From: Neofusicoccum parvum
Taxonomy: Eukaryota > Ascomycota > Dothideomycetes > Botryosphaeriales > Botryosphaeriaceae
Reading direction: 5' to 3'
DNA length: 64,000 bases
Assembly: GCA_020912385.1 (NCBI GenBank)
Contig: CP087220.1
Location: 310,001-374,000, forward strand
The number at the start of each line of letters is the position of its first letter. The first letter of the stretch is position 1. Of this stretch, positions 1 to 10,061 are shown piece by piece. The translations under genes and the position numbers were made by a program. The notes beneath the pieces are model-generated. The model was given only the letters and a program-made list of their open reading frames with translations, was not told the DNA's origin and made no database searches.

Positions 1-79
1 GGCGAGCGCCCGTCAAGAAATCCGAGCGACGCCATCACCACAGGACCTTATCCTCACCACACACCTCCCACACTCTGCT

Positions 80-1868
80 ATGTTGCGTTCAGCAAGGCCA
101 AGAGTATCGCGAGCACTACAACTTGCGGCGCCGCGATCGCTGCTTCCGACCAGGCGTTTCGCGAGCGTCCGCGCAGAAGAAAAGGTGCGCCATCACGCCG
201 CGTAGCCAAACATCTCAAACGGCTGACCTCTTGCAGGATCCTGTGGAGCTCGATCAAATCACGACACTTCCAAATGGCATTCGCGTCGCCACCGAGGCCC
301 TGCCGGGCCACTTCTCCGGGATTGGCGTATACGTCGACGCCGGTTCACGCTACGAGACTCCCGAGCTTCGCGGCGTATCACACATCATCGACCGGCTAGC
401 CTTCAAGTCAACGAGCAAGAGGACTTCAGATCAGATGCTAGAGATGCTGGAGTCACTGGGAGGAAACATCCAATGCGCTTCGAGCAGGGAAAGCTTGATG
501 TACCAATCGGCTACCTTCAACAGCAGGGTCGAGGACTGCGTTGGTCTACTTGCTGAGACGATTCGGGACCCGCTGATCACGCAGGAGGAGGTCGAACAAC
601 AGCTAGACACGGCTGCGTACGAAATTGGCGAGATCTGGAGCAAGCCAGAGCTCATCCTGCCGGAACTGGTGCACATGGCCGCTTACAAGGACAACACTCT
701 TGGAAACCCGCTCCTATGTCCCCAGGAAAGGCTAGAGGAAATTGATAGGAACGTGGTGGAGGCATACCGCAAGATGTTCTTCCGGCCAGAGAGGATGGTT
801 GTCGCATTCGCCGGGGTGAACCACCAGGAGGCCGTCAAGCTTTCTGAGCAGTACTTTGGCGACATGAAGAAGGAGGCGTTGCTTTCTCAAGTCGGCTCTG
901 AGGCGACTCTCAACACTGCTGCTGCTCCAGAAGGTCAATCGACAATTGCTTCTACCCCATCAAATGTCGCATATGGCGCCAGCAACCCTCAGGAATCGTC
1001 CAAGCTGCTTGGGAAAATTCCCTTCTTCAAGAACCTCTCCACCTCCGCTCAACACTCCGCATCTCATACCGATACCCCTCTCACGACTTCTGCCTTCCCT
1101 GAACCTAATCTCGATCTCCCTGCTCACTACACTGGGGGCTTCCTCTCACTCCCTCACATTCCGCCCCCTCCGAACCCGGCATTGCCACGCCTCTCGCATA
1201 TCAACCTGGCGTTCGAAACTCCTGGTATTGGTTCTGAGGATATCTACGCACTTGCAACCCTACAAACCCTCCTTGGTGGCGGTGGATCTTTCTCTGCTGG
1301 TGGCCCTGGCAAGGGCATGTACTCTCGACTGTACACCAATGTGTTGAACCAGTACGGCTGGGTCGAGTCATGCACGGCGTTCAACCACTCCTACTCAGAC
1401 TCTGGACTCTTCGGCATCAGCGCATCTTGCGAACCTCGCAGCATCGGCAGCATGCTCGATGTCATGTGCCGTGAGCTTGCGTCCCTCTCTGCCCCTACCG
1501 GTTTCCACGCACTTAAGGAGGGAGAAGTGCAGCGTGCTAAAAACCAGCTTCGTTCATCGCTTCTCATGAACCTGGAAAGCCGCATGGTGGAGCTCGAGGA
1601 TTTGGGCAGGCAAGTGCAGGTGCATGGCCGCAAGGTTGGTGTCACGGAGATGTGCGCCAAGATTGAGAAGGTTACGATTAAGGATCTGCGCCGGGTGGCT
1701 GCGGAGGTGTTTGGTGGTCAGATCAAGAACCCGGGCAGCGGCAGTGGTGCGCCGACAGTGGTGCTACAGGAGGGTCTGTACGATGGCGAAGCTCCATCTC
1801 AGAGGAGGAGTTTCGCTTGGGGAGAGATCCAGGAGAAGATTGCGAGGTGGCAACTGGGCCGGAGATAA
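80..1868 (+). CDS. MAS2: Mitochondrial processing peptidase alpha subunit
   Basis: Non-catalytic alpha subunit of the matrix peptidase that removes presequences from imported mitochondrial proteins; it works as a dimer with the beta subunit. I place the start at 80: exon 1 (80-184) encodes a basic, Arg/Ser/Ala-rich presequence starting MLRSARPRVSRALQ, and a 52-bp intron (185-236, GTGCGC...TTGCAG) joins it in phase to exon 2 (237-1868). The product is about 578 aa, the usual size. The M16 signature site reads SHIIDRLAFKS, so the zinc-binding HxxEH of the beta subunit is missing, as expected for alpha. The glycine-rich substrate loop LLGGGGSFSAGGPGKGMYSR is intact. An ATG at 123 also opens this frame but lacks the presequence and reads through the intron. 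The family call is secure; the first exon is inferred. Confidence 0.93.
185..236 (+). other. Intron 1 of MPP alpha
   Basis: GTGCGC donor and TTGCAG acceptor. Removal joins ...RAEEK to DPVELDQ in phase and adds the presequence exon. The unspliced first frame stops inside the intron. Confidence 0.8.
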
Positions 1869-2220
1869 ATACTGAAGAAAAGAAAGGCGGCTCGGATGGG
1901 CTGCTCGTCATGTATGATGTATAGTTCTAGTTCGCCATCGGGGCGTCATAGGTTCCTCGGGAGCAGCCGATTTCGCCTCAGAGTATAGTCACTATGGGGC
2001 TTCTGTACAATATAGACATCACCAATTCCAAAAGCATGGCCAGAAGGGTGGTGCTCGGCGGGAGAGAGCCAATGGCCGGATGGGGCAATGGCGGGGGCGG
2101 AAAAACAATGACCCCCGGCGATTAAGCGACACCACACAATCGGCCTATACTCCAGACGGGCGGCCGATTGCGCATATCATGACCACCCGCGACGCAAATA
2201 CCAGCAGAGTGACCGCAGAA
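1869..2220. other. Intergenic: MPP alpha 3' end and eL33 promoter
   Basis: This 350-bp spacer holds the 3' UTR of the peptidase gene and the 5' region of the ribosomal protein gene, with G-rich and C-rich stretches at about 2078-2120. I see no gene. Confidence 0.6.
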
Positions 2221-2813
2221 ATGTCTTCCTCGCAACCCACCAGGCGTGAGTACCGTCGTCCACTTCTTCAAACTCCCACCGCTAATTTTAATTTTCCCGC
2301 ACCACAGTCTACGTCAAGTACGGTCCAGCCCAAGCACGATGATGCACCCACGGAACTTCTATATTGACTCGCTTTTGCTGTAGGGGCAAGCATGTGAGCT
2401 ACTGCCGCGGCAAGCGCGTCACCAACCCCAACACCAGCATCCTGCTGCTGGAGGGCGTCCAGGACGCTCAGGAGGCCTCGTACGCCGCAACCCACCCCGA
2501 CGGATAGCTGGAGAAATACTGAGGCAGGGGACAACAGGTTCTACTGCGGAAAGAAGGTCGCCTTCGTCTACCGCGCCTCCAGCGCCGTCCGTGGCTCCAA
2601 GATCAGGGCCATCTGGGGCACCGTCACCCGCCCGCACGGTACGCACAATCCCCGCTGGGGAGGGATCGAAGGAGGGTTTGGGGCTTGATCGCTAATTGGG
2701 ATTGTTCGAACACAGGCAACTCCGGTGCCGTCCGCGCGCAGTTCAGGTCCAACCTGCCTCCCCGCTCCTTCGGCGCGTCCGTTCGCGTCATGCTGTACCC
2801 GTCCAACGTCTAA
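2221..2813 (+). CDS. RPL33: 60S ribosomal protein eL33 (L35Ae)
   Basis: Structural protein of the cytosolic large ribosomal subunit. Five exons fit in phase: 2221-2245, 2308-2317 (only 10 nt), 2384-2479, 2538-2638 and 2716-2813, giving 109 aa, the normal family length. The spliced protein runs [16 protein letters not shown], then TNPNTS, FVYRASS, the [12 protein letters not shown] signature and ends [15 protein letters not shown]. All four introns start with GT and end with AG (for example 2246-2307 and 2480-2537). High intron density is typical of ribosomal protein genes in filamentous fungi. No single open frame covers the gene, so ORF callers miss it. The call is secure; the 10-nt exon rests on restoring LYVKGKH. 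Confidence 0.93.
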
Positions 2814-4243
2814 ATCACGACCACCTGCATTCTTTTTTCTTCGGGGCGACACGGGTTCACATGGAGAGATTTGACAACGGATATGGGGAGTGGATGACTG
2901 CGGTTATTATCGGTGGGTGAGCGGTGGAATGCGTTGAGGAAGGACATTTATACTGCTGGTAGCATAAGAGCTGAGAGAGCGCTTTTGCAATTCTCTTGTG
3001 GGATCAATGAGAAGAAAAGAAAGAGATACCCCCCGGTTTTTCGTCTGATTCCGGTTCTTTCCGTTTGCTTTGGGCCGATGATGACGGGAATGGGGGGTGT
3101 GGAACACCGTTTCGCGAGTCGGGACGGGTTAGTTCGCGTTCGGCGCCTGCGCGGATGATGGTGGGCAGCGAATGTCAAAATACCAAATCGTCATCCAACT
3201 GGTCTGGTTCGAAGCTCTCCGGAAGCTAGGTGCGAGCGTCGGATTCGATCGTATCGTCGCGGCCGAGGTCGAAGGCGACAGGGCTCAACACCTGTGACAC
3301 CCCGGTGACACCTTGCTGCGTTGGGTGCACTTTGTCTCAGAGCCCATTTTCAGCTCACACTTTTTCCACGATAACTGCAAGAGAACACAATGCTTTTCGT
3401 CGACCCTATGACGGAATCATACGAACACTTATGAACATTGTTGTAAAAATAAGCCCGTTTTCCAGACAACCCTAGGACTTGCAGAGCTGGTTTCCATGGA
3501 GAGCGGTGGCGGAGCTCAGCAATGGGCACCTGTTATCCATGTTGGCGCTCACTTCGAATTAGTAAACGATGCAATCCTGATTATCCGCTTTCGTACTTAT
3601 CCTGCGGCCCGTTCCTCCCGGTAAAGGTAGAGCACTATACGAGGTCGGTTCGGATAGTATTGCAAGACGTGGGCAGCTGAAGCATTCATCCGGACGCAAA
3701 TGTGCAGTGAGAGGAATGTCAATCCCGTCTGCATAAATGCTTCAACTGCCCACGTCTTGCAATACTATCCGAACCGACCTCGTACTGTGCACAAAGCAAA
3801 ACCGTGGCTGAAGCCAGAGAAAAGTACACAACTGCAAGGAACTGGGCTGCCTAGCAAATAGAAGCCCCTCATACTCAATACCGGTGTTGGTGGTCATCTC
3901 CGCCAATCACCGCTGTCCCGTCCAAAGCCGTAAATTGACGGATTCACACTAGCCAAAGCCGGCCTTCGGGCCGCAGGACAGCAGGGAAGCCAGGGCGCGA
4001 TCATGAGCTAGTGATTGGCGCGTATTATTAGAGTAGGTGACACAGGCATTGGCCTTCCAATCGAGGCAAATCCGCCCAGCCATGTTTTGCACGAGGTACC
4101 ATTCGAATTTTTTGGCCCCCATGAAGTGACTCGGCGCATTAGCTTCTGGCCTCCTGTCAGCATCTTGTTTTCCGCGTCCTTTCTCTCCTGCATCTTGCGA
4201 CTCCTCCACACCTTTGCTTGGTGCTGGAGTGTTCTCATTAAAG
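2814..4243. other. Intergenic region containing a MITE
   Basis: About 1.4 kb between eL33 and the wall-protein gene. Apart from the palindromic element at 3638-3784 I see no gene; the short frames here have no recognisable protein features. Confidence 0.6.
3638..3784. mobile_element. Palindromic MITE-like element, copy 1
   Basis: 147-bp element with two arms of about 49 nt that are reverse complements with roughly one mismatch. The left arm starts TACGAGGTCGGTTCGG and passes through GACGTGGGCAGCTGAAGC; the right arm ends CCGAACCGACCTCGTA. The inner part (GGGCAG-YTGAAGCATT) is shared with the copies at 26792 and 35111. There is no coding capacity, so any transposition would need an enzyme supplied elsewhere. 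The transcript would fold into a long hairpin. No target-site duplication is obvious. Confidence 0.75.
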
Positions 4244-7200
4244 ATGCTTGGGATGTTGTCTGTCGTTTCTGTGCTGCTTGTTGCCTTGCAGCTTGCAGCT
4301 ATCGCAAGCGCGAGTCTCCGTGAGTGCCCCGCTTTGTATTTGGCTGCTGTACCAGTAGTAGTTACTGATTCCGACGGCAGAACGCCACAATCCTAGAGCT
4401 CCGTCGAGCGCTTTGTCAAATAGCACCACAACTCAAAGCAGTGCCCTTGGCAGCTTGATTCTGGAGGGACTCGGCGCCACTAGCTCGGCACAGTCCTCCG
4501 CATCGACGTTCACGTCACTGTCCGCTCTCAACAGCAGTACAACGTCTGCTACCTCTACTACTGGGTCTTCTGCCGCAAGTTCCAGCGTCACCCCGAGCAG
4601 TGCGTTCCCAACGTTGGGCGTTAATGGGTCCGCTGTTGCGTATGGAAATCTCACAAATGGCTCGCTACCAAGCACTGGATCAGGTAAGTTGCTATGCAAT
4701 CCTTCCCTTGTGCAGGAGTGGAATCCGAATCCTTTCGCAGTATCACGTAGCTGACATATTCAGGGTGGGACTACGCCACTTCCTGCCTTATCGAGCATGA
4801 CAACTACACTTCGTCTTTGAGATCTTGGCTGTACACCGTAACCTCAGTCGTCACGACCACCGAAACTTTGACGAACTTCACAGTGCCCACAAGGACATCT
4901 ACTTGTAGTTATGGCACCGCAACCTACATGGTCGGAGATCCAGTACCGGTTGCTACCTGGACCTCTGTGGACACTTCAAACACCTATATTACTGCGACTT
5001 CCCAGGGTTGGTCCGGAACTGCACCAGTCTGTAACATCACAGAGACGGACTGCAAGTCCCTTTGGGACAACGAAACTGGCAAAGGCCAAAACTACACGCT
5101 TCCCTATCCGAGTGTGCTTGATGGCTGCGAAGAGAAGCCTGAATGGGAGACATGTGGCCGCTGCAGGATCTTTGCTCCGGAAGTTGAGCTCATTTACTTC
5201 CCGCATGTGAAAAACACGACGATAGATCTCTGCTACGCCAACAACAAGACAACATGTCCGTTTGGTCCTACGACTGCACCGTTTACGTCCGCGAATCCGT
5301 ATGATGCGGCGAACTGCGCATACGGTACCAACACGTCGCATCCAACTGTGACTGATGGTAGGAACCCTCCATTCCGTTGTAATTTTTCTGGGGCCCAAGC
5401 TGACAAATGATGCACAGGTCCATACACGACAATGGGCGGTTACACCTTCTTCGAAGGCAACGCCTACCTTTCCTTCCCTGTTGTCTCCGCCATATCAACA
5501 GTCTGCAGCGAGCAAGTCGGAAAGGTCTACTCCAACGTCATAATGACCATTGCCTCAAATGATCTCTACTCGTATCGTGGCTATCACTACGATTTTGTGG
5601 ATGGTGGATATCCTTTCAACTTCGACGACATGCGCACTGTCGCCTCGGAGCCATGGTCCGCCGCCATGCAAGGCGGAAACGCCTGCTCCTACTACAACAA
5701 AGACTTCTCATCCCTTCTCGTCCCCAACTTCGTCAACGGCCAGCAATGGGCCGGCAAGAACAACCTCTGCCCGATCATCTACCAGCCCGCCTACAAGCCG
5801 ACTCTACTGCTTCCTCCGCAGATCCAGTCTCTCGACCCCGCGTGGTCGACGTGCCTGCTGGACCTCGCCGGGACGTGGGACCCTCCGATCCCTCTCACGC
5901 CAGCTCTCGCTCTCGTCCCGACGTCCACCGCCGGTGGCAACGATCCCACAACCAAGCCGTCCGCAGTACCTGCCTCGTCGCCAGACGACCCGGGCCCGAC
6001 GATCACGACGGCTCCTGATCCCACGCAGCCAGCGGATCCAAGCCAGGGCCAGAGCCAGAGCCCAGATCCTCCTCAAGAGACGTCCGCCCCTTCTGATCCG
6101 AGCGACCCTTCCGACCCTTCTGACCCCAGCGACCCCAGCGACCCCAGCGACCCTTCTGACCCCAGTGATCCTTCTGATCCGAGCGACCCTTCCGACCCGA
6201 GCGACCCTTCTAACCCGAGCGACCCGTCTGACCCCAGTGACCCTTCTAACCCCAGCGACCCCAGCGACCCAAGTGACCCCAGCGACCCCAGCGATCCTTC
6301 CGACCCCAGCGACCCAGGCCTCGGCGGCATCATCAGCGCCATCGTCTCGCAAGCCACCGCCGACCCGGCCAACAACCCGCCCGCCGCCACCGCCCCCATC
6401 ATCGCCACCGCCGGCACGCAGCCCGTCGCCGCCGACCCGGACCCGGCCAACGCGGGCGGCGTCGTCGTCGGCGGTACGCAGACGCTCGCGCCCGGCCAGG
6501 CGACGGCCGTGGACGGCGTGCCCGTCGTCGTCGGGAGCGGCGGGGGCGTCGTGGTCGTGGGCGGGTCGACGGCCGCGTTCGGTGGTGGCAGCGGCAGCGG
6601 CAGCGGCGCGACGGGTGCGGCGGGCTCGGCTACGGTGGGTGGTGTTGTGGTCGTGGGCGAGGGGTCGAGCGGCGTCGTCGTGGGCGGGACGCAGACGTTG
6701 CGGCCCGGGGCGGCGACGGTGCTGGGTGGGACGCCGGTGTCGGTCGTGGCGGGGGGTGTTGTTGTGGCGGGGTCGACGGTTGCGCTGGGAGGGGCGGGGG
6801 TGCCGGCGCAGCCGGTCGTTACGGTGGGTGGGTTGACGGCGTCGAGGGATCCGGGTGATCCTGGGGCGGTGGTTGTGGGCGGAACGACGCTCGCTGCGGG
6901 AGAGGTGGCGACGGTGGGCGGGACGGTGGTGTCGGTTGGGACGGCGGCGGGTGGGGGTGCGGTTGTGGTGGTCGGTGGGCAGACGCAGACGTTGCCTGCG
7001 GCGGCTGGTCCGGGTGTCACGGCGGCGCCTGGAGAGGCGGTCTTTACGGCTGGCGGGCAGGTGGTGACGGCGGAGAGTCGGGCGGACGGCGTGGTGGTGG
7101 TGGGGACGCAGACGTTGACGCCTGGTGGGCCGGCAGTTACGCTGGGGAACGGGCAGGTGGTGAGTTTGGCGGATGGGGGTGGGATTGTGGTGGGCGGGAG

Positions 7201-7636
7201 CTCGACGGTGGCGTTTGGGGCGGCGGCAGGGCAGGAGGTCGCAGTTGTGACGGCGGGAGGCAGGACTTTCACGGCGACGAGTGCGGATGGGACGGTCTAC
7301 GTGGGCGGTACGAGCTTGACGGAGGGCCAGCAGGTGACGTTGGCCGGGGGCAGTGTGGTGAGCGTGGATGCCGATGGGGAGCTTGTCTGGGGATCGAGCA
7401 CGGTGGACTTCTCCAGCGTGAGTGCGAGTGCGAGTGCAAGCGCGACGGGGAGTGGGAAGAGCGGCTCGGGGGCGTCAAGCACGGGTGACGGGATTTCGAG
7501 TGTCACTGGGTTGGCGAGTCGGACAGGAGAGGCGGCAGCGACGAGTACGAGCGGTGCGGCTGCTGTTGGAAAAGGCGGGGTTGGAGTCGGGACTGGAGCA
7601 GCCATGCTCTTGGGTCTGGCCGCCATTTTGGGATGA
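4244..7636 (+). CDS. Secreted, GPI-anchored, repeat-rich cell-wall protein
   Basis: Four exons in phase (4244-4319, 4381-4683, 4764-5357, 5418-7636) give about 1063 aa. Residues 1-24 form a signal peptide (MLGMLSVVSVLLVALQLA...). A Ser/Thr-rich stretch follows, then a domain of about 250 aa with many Cys and N-glycosylation sequons (NYT, NFT, NIT, NKT). After that comes a (SDP)n spacer of some 25 units (6091-6320) and about nine Gly/Val-rich repeats of the type VVVGGTQTL...VVVGGSTVAFG (6460-7390). The C-terminus is Ser/Gly-rich, then small residues and a hydrophobic tail (AAMLLGLAAILG), the pattern of a GPI signal. It is probably a wall or surface protein; the enzymatic role of the N-terminal domain is unknown. 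Codon composition becomes very G-rich over the repeats, so indels between strains are likely. Confidence 0.82.
6091..6320 (+). repeat. (Ser-Asp-Pro)n coding microsatellite-like tract
   Basis: A 9-bp unit (variants of AGCGACCCC and TCTGATCCG) repeated about 25 times inside the wall-protein gene. It encodes SDP units with occasional SNP. Synonymous variation between units shows it is not freshly expanded. Confidence 0.85.
6460..7390 (+). repeat. Gly/Val-rich protein repeats of the wall protein
   Basis: About nine degenerate units of 30-40 aa. Each has a VVVGGTQTL or VVVGGSTVAF core followed by PG, a short loop and V-V-rich strands. The pattern suggests stacked beta strands in a fungal surface protein. 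Repeat borders are approximate. Confidence 0.65.
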
Positions 7637-7857
7637 TGACGATGGATGGCATTGTAGGATACGAAGCAACGAGGATATGAGATATAAGTCAGGGCGGAAT
7701 GAATAAAAGCACTTGCTTGCTCCTGGCAACATGACTCGATTGCGGATCAGAACAGCTGTGGCAACCCAGACGCGGCAGTCCCTGCCGGTGTCGCGCACGG
7801 GTCTTCTCCGACCAGGCAACAGCAGGCCACTCGGTCCCGTCTTGCTGCTGTAAACCA
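7637..7857. other. Short intergenic spacer
   Basis: 3' region of the wall-protein gene and 5' region of the F-box-like gene. I see no distinct feature. Confidence 0.5.
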
Positions 7858-9274
7858 ATGCTCCCCCGCTCAGTTTCCAATTCACACTCTGCACTCCTGC
7901 GCCTCATCTTCGCCATGTCTCGTTTCAGCAGCGAATGCCGTGAGCCTCCCTCTCTCCCGGCAGAACTCTGGGCGATGGCAATGGCTCACCTCGACCAGAA
8001 GAGCAAAAAGCAGTTTCGGCGTTCGTGCAAGGCATTCTGTGCCATTGCCACGCCCTCCGTCTTCGAGACCGTCTGCTTTGACCTCGACGCCTATGGAGCA
8101 GACAAGCTCCTTGCTATAGCTGACCACTTAGCAGAAGAACACGACGAACTGACCCTCCACCGCCACTACAACGCCTACATGTCCGACCAAGCCGCCCTCA
8201 TCCTCCGCACCCAGCACCTCCTCGCCTGCGCCCACCTCCACGCCCCGGGCCTCCTCCCCCACACCACCGACCCGCCCATCCAGGCCCCCCCCAATCGACC
8301 TCCTCAACCGCCTCAACCGCTTCGACGCCGCCATCGCCCGCCTCCCACACCTCCGCTCCTTCACCCACGCCCCGCTCTTCACCCCCGCCCGCCGCCACCG
8401 CCTCCGCTGGCGCTCCCACCGCCTCGCCTTCGGCCCCCTCGTCCGCTCCGTCCTCACCTCCCTCCCCGCCTCCGACCGCCGCGCCGAGACCCTGCACCTG
8501 GCGCTCGCCCTGCACGCGCTCGGCCGCGCCGCCGCCGGAGGAGGAGGAGGCGGCCTACGCCGCCTCGCGTTCGCGGCCGGCGACCTCGGGCGGCGCGAGG
8601 GCGCGGAGCAGACGGAGCTGTCCGCGTGCGGGCGAGCGACGATGGCGGCGGCGTTCGCGGGGCTGGAGCGGCTGGACGTGTGCGTCGAGGCGGGGGACGG
8701 GCGCGCGGTGACGGGGCTGGTCGAGCTGCTGCGGCGGGCGCGCGGCGTCGAGCGCGTGCGGCTGGCGCTGGGGCGGGCGGCGTGGCTGGCCAGGGGCGTG
8801 CTGGGCGAGGTGGCGGAGGCGGGGTGCTGGCCGGTGGTGAGGAGGGTGGAGTTGGTGGGCGCGGCGGTGGGGCGGGAGGGCTTGATGGGGTTTTTTCGGG
8901 CGCTGAAGGGGTCGTTGAGGGTGCTGGTGCTGAGGGATTGCTTTCTGGGGGATTTTGGGCTGGGTGGGGCAGGTTGCCAGGGCTGGGAGGGTGTTTTGGA
9001 AGGGTTGGCGGAGGAGCTGCGCTTGGATGCGGTGGAGCTTTGTGACCTGCATTATAGGCCGTCGAGGGATGCAGGCGAAATGGCTATCCTCAAACCTTCA
9101 GCGTCGGAGTGGCTTCAGCTGAGTGGTTGCTATCGCGATTACGAGACTGCCATCTATGACTACGTACTCGGACGGTCGGAGCGGCTACCGGCGATAGTTC
9201 CGGAAGACTTTTTAGGGGACCATTTCCACACCTGCGAGGAAGCCAGGGCATCTGTCATTCCTTTATTAGTATGA
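7858..9274 (+). pseudogene. F-box-like protein with a one-base frame break
   Basis: The first frame (start 7858, or more likely 7915 at MSRFSSECREPPSLPAELW) shows an F-box-like segment (LPAELWAMAMAHLDQKSKK, then FRRSCKAFCAIATPSVFETV). It makes sense up to about 8284. From there the adjacent frame carries the sensible protein (IDLLNRLNRFDAAIARLPHL, later LERLDVCVEAGDG and LRVLVLRDCF) to the stop at 9274. The switch falls in a run of eight C at 8285-8292; with seven C the whole gene would read as about 452-471 aa. F-box proteins recruit substrates to SCF ubiquitin ligases. The break could be a true mutation, a strain polymorphism or a homopolymer sequencing error, and no intron explains it. Composition is very GC-rich from 8160 to 9000. 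Confidence 0.6.
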
Positions 9275-9642
9275 GAATTAATTCAATTTGGCATGATACC
9301 ATCCTCAAGTTTAAAGCAGCAGCATTGTCTTCTAAAATAGTGAGAGGTATGCATTCTAGGCAGAAGGAGTCCGGGGGATCTTGAACTCCACCATTAAACA
9401 CTTGAAAGAAAAGGTACAAGCCACAATTGGAGTACGGTAAAAGTTTTGTCCAATGGTTTGTGATCTGGCGCGTTCACAACCGTTATAGGTAGCTGAAGCA
9501 TTCATGAAATGCAGAAGGCACATGCTACCCCAACATATCATTTAACAAGGTCACCATTTGAGAGAACAGATCAGGTCATATTGCATTTCGTTCATATTAT
9601 CTTTTCATGATCTGAAAACGTCCTCCATTCCCATCAATGGCT
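9275..9642. other. AT-rich intergenic spacer
   Basis: About 370 bp between convergent genes. It holds a short inverted repeat at 9488-9530 that resembles the MITE terminus; otherwise I see nothing. Confidence 0.5.
9488..9530. mobile_element. Possible MITE remnant (GGTAGC termini)
   Basis: A 43-bp stretch starting GGTAGCTGAAGCATTCAT and ending GCTACC, i.e. inverted 6-bp ends. The left end matches the window's MITE terminus (GGGCAGCTGAAGCATTCAT) at 17 of 19 positions. It is short, so a chance match cannot be excluded. Confidence 0.4.
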
Positions 9643-10061
9643 TCAAGCCGTAGAAGTGCCGTTGACCGACTTGCAAACATCGGCGAAAACATCCGTAGCC
9701 TCTGTTTGAAGTTAAATCGATTAGCAGGGGTGCAAGTGTGCGAAGAATTACAGGTTGACATACTCGTCACATCGGCGGCGCTGCAGCCACTGTAGACACA
9801 GTCGGATCCGACCTTGATGAACTCCTCCGACTTCTCGCACTGGCACTTGGCATCGTCGACGGCGCAGCCAATCTGGGGAGCGAACTTGGCAGCGCAGGTG
9901 GCCTGTCAGGAGAAACACGAAACTTCGTCAGCATGATGTTCGGCGTTCTTGTCTTAGAGGGCTGGTCGTCTTACAGCGCACGTAGGCATGTCCGCGGCAG
10001 TGTAGGCGGCAGCGGCCGAGGAGACCATGACGGTCATAGCGATGGTGGAGAAGAACTTCAT
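9643..10061 (-). CDS. Small secreted CFEM-domain protein
   Basis: Three exons on the minus strand (10061-9975, 9902-9764, 9701-9643) give a 94-aa protein. It begins with a signal peptide (MKFFSTIAMTVMVSSAAAA). The mature part has exactly eight cysteines with CFEM spacing: PTCAATC, IGCAVDDAKCQC, SDCVYSGC and DVCKS, including the conserved Asp before the CxC pair. CFEM proteins bind haem or act at the wall or host interface; some are effectors. No GPI tail follows, so it is probably secreted free. Splice phases agree at both introns (9903-9974 and 9702-9763). The exon joins are inferred, but restoring all eight cysteines supports them strongly. Confidence 0.88.

Noticed and set aside
6073..7272. 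399-aa frame antisense to the wall protein
   Set aside because: Thr/Pro/Ala shadow of the G-rich Gly/Val repeats; the sense frame has a signal peptide, splice sites and GPI tail.
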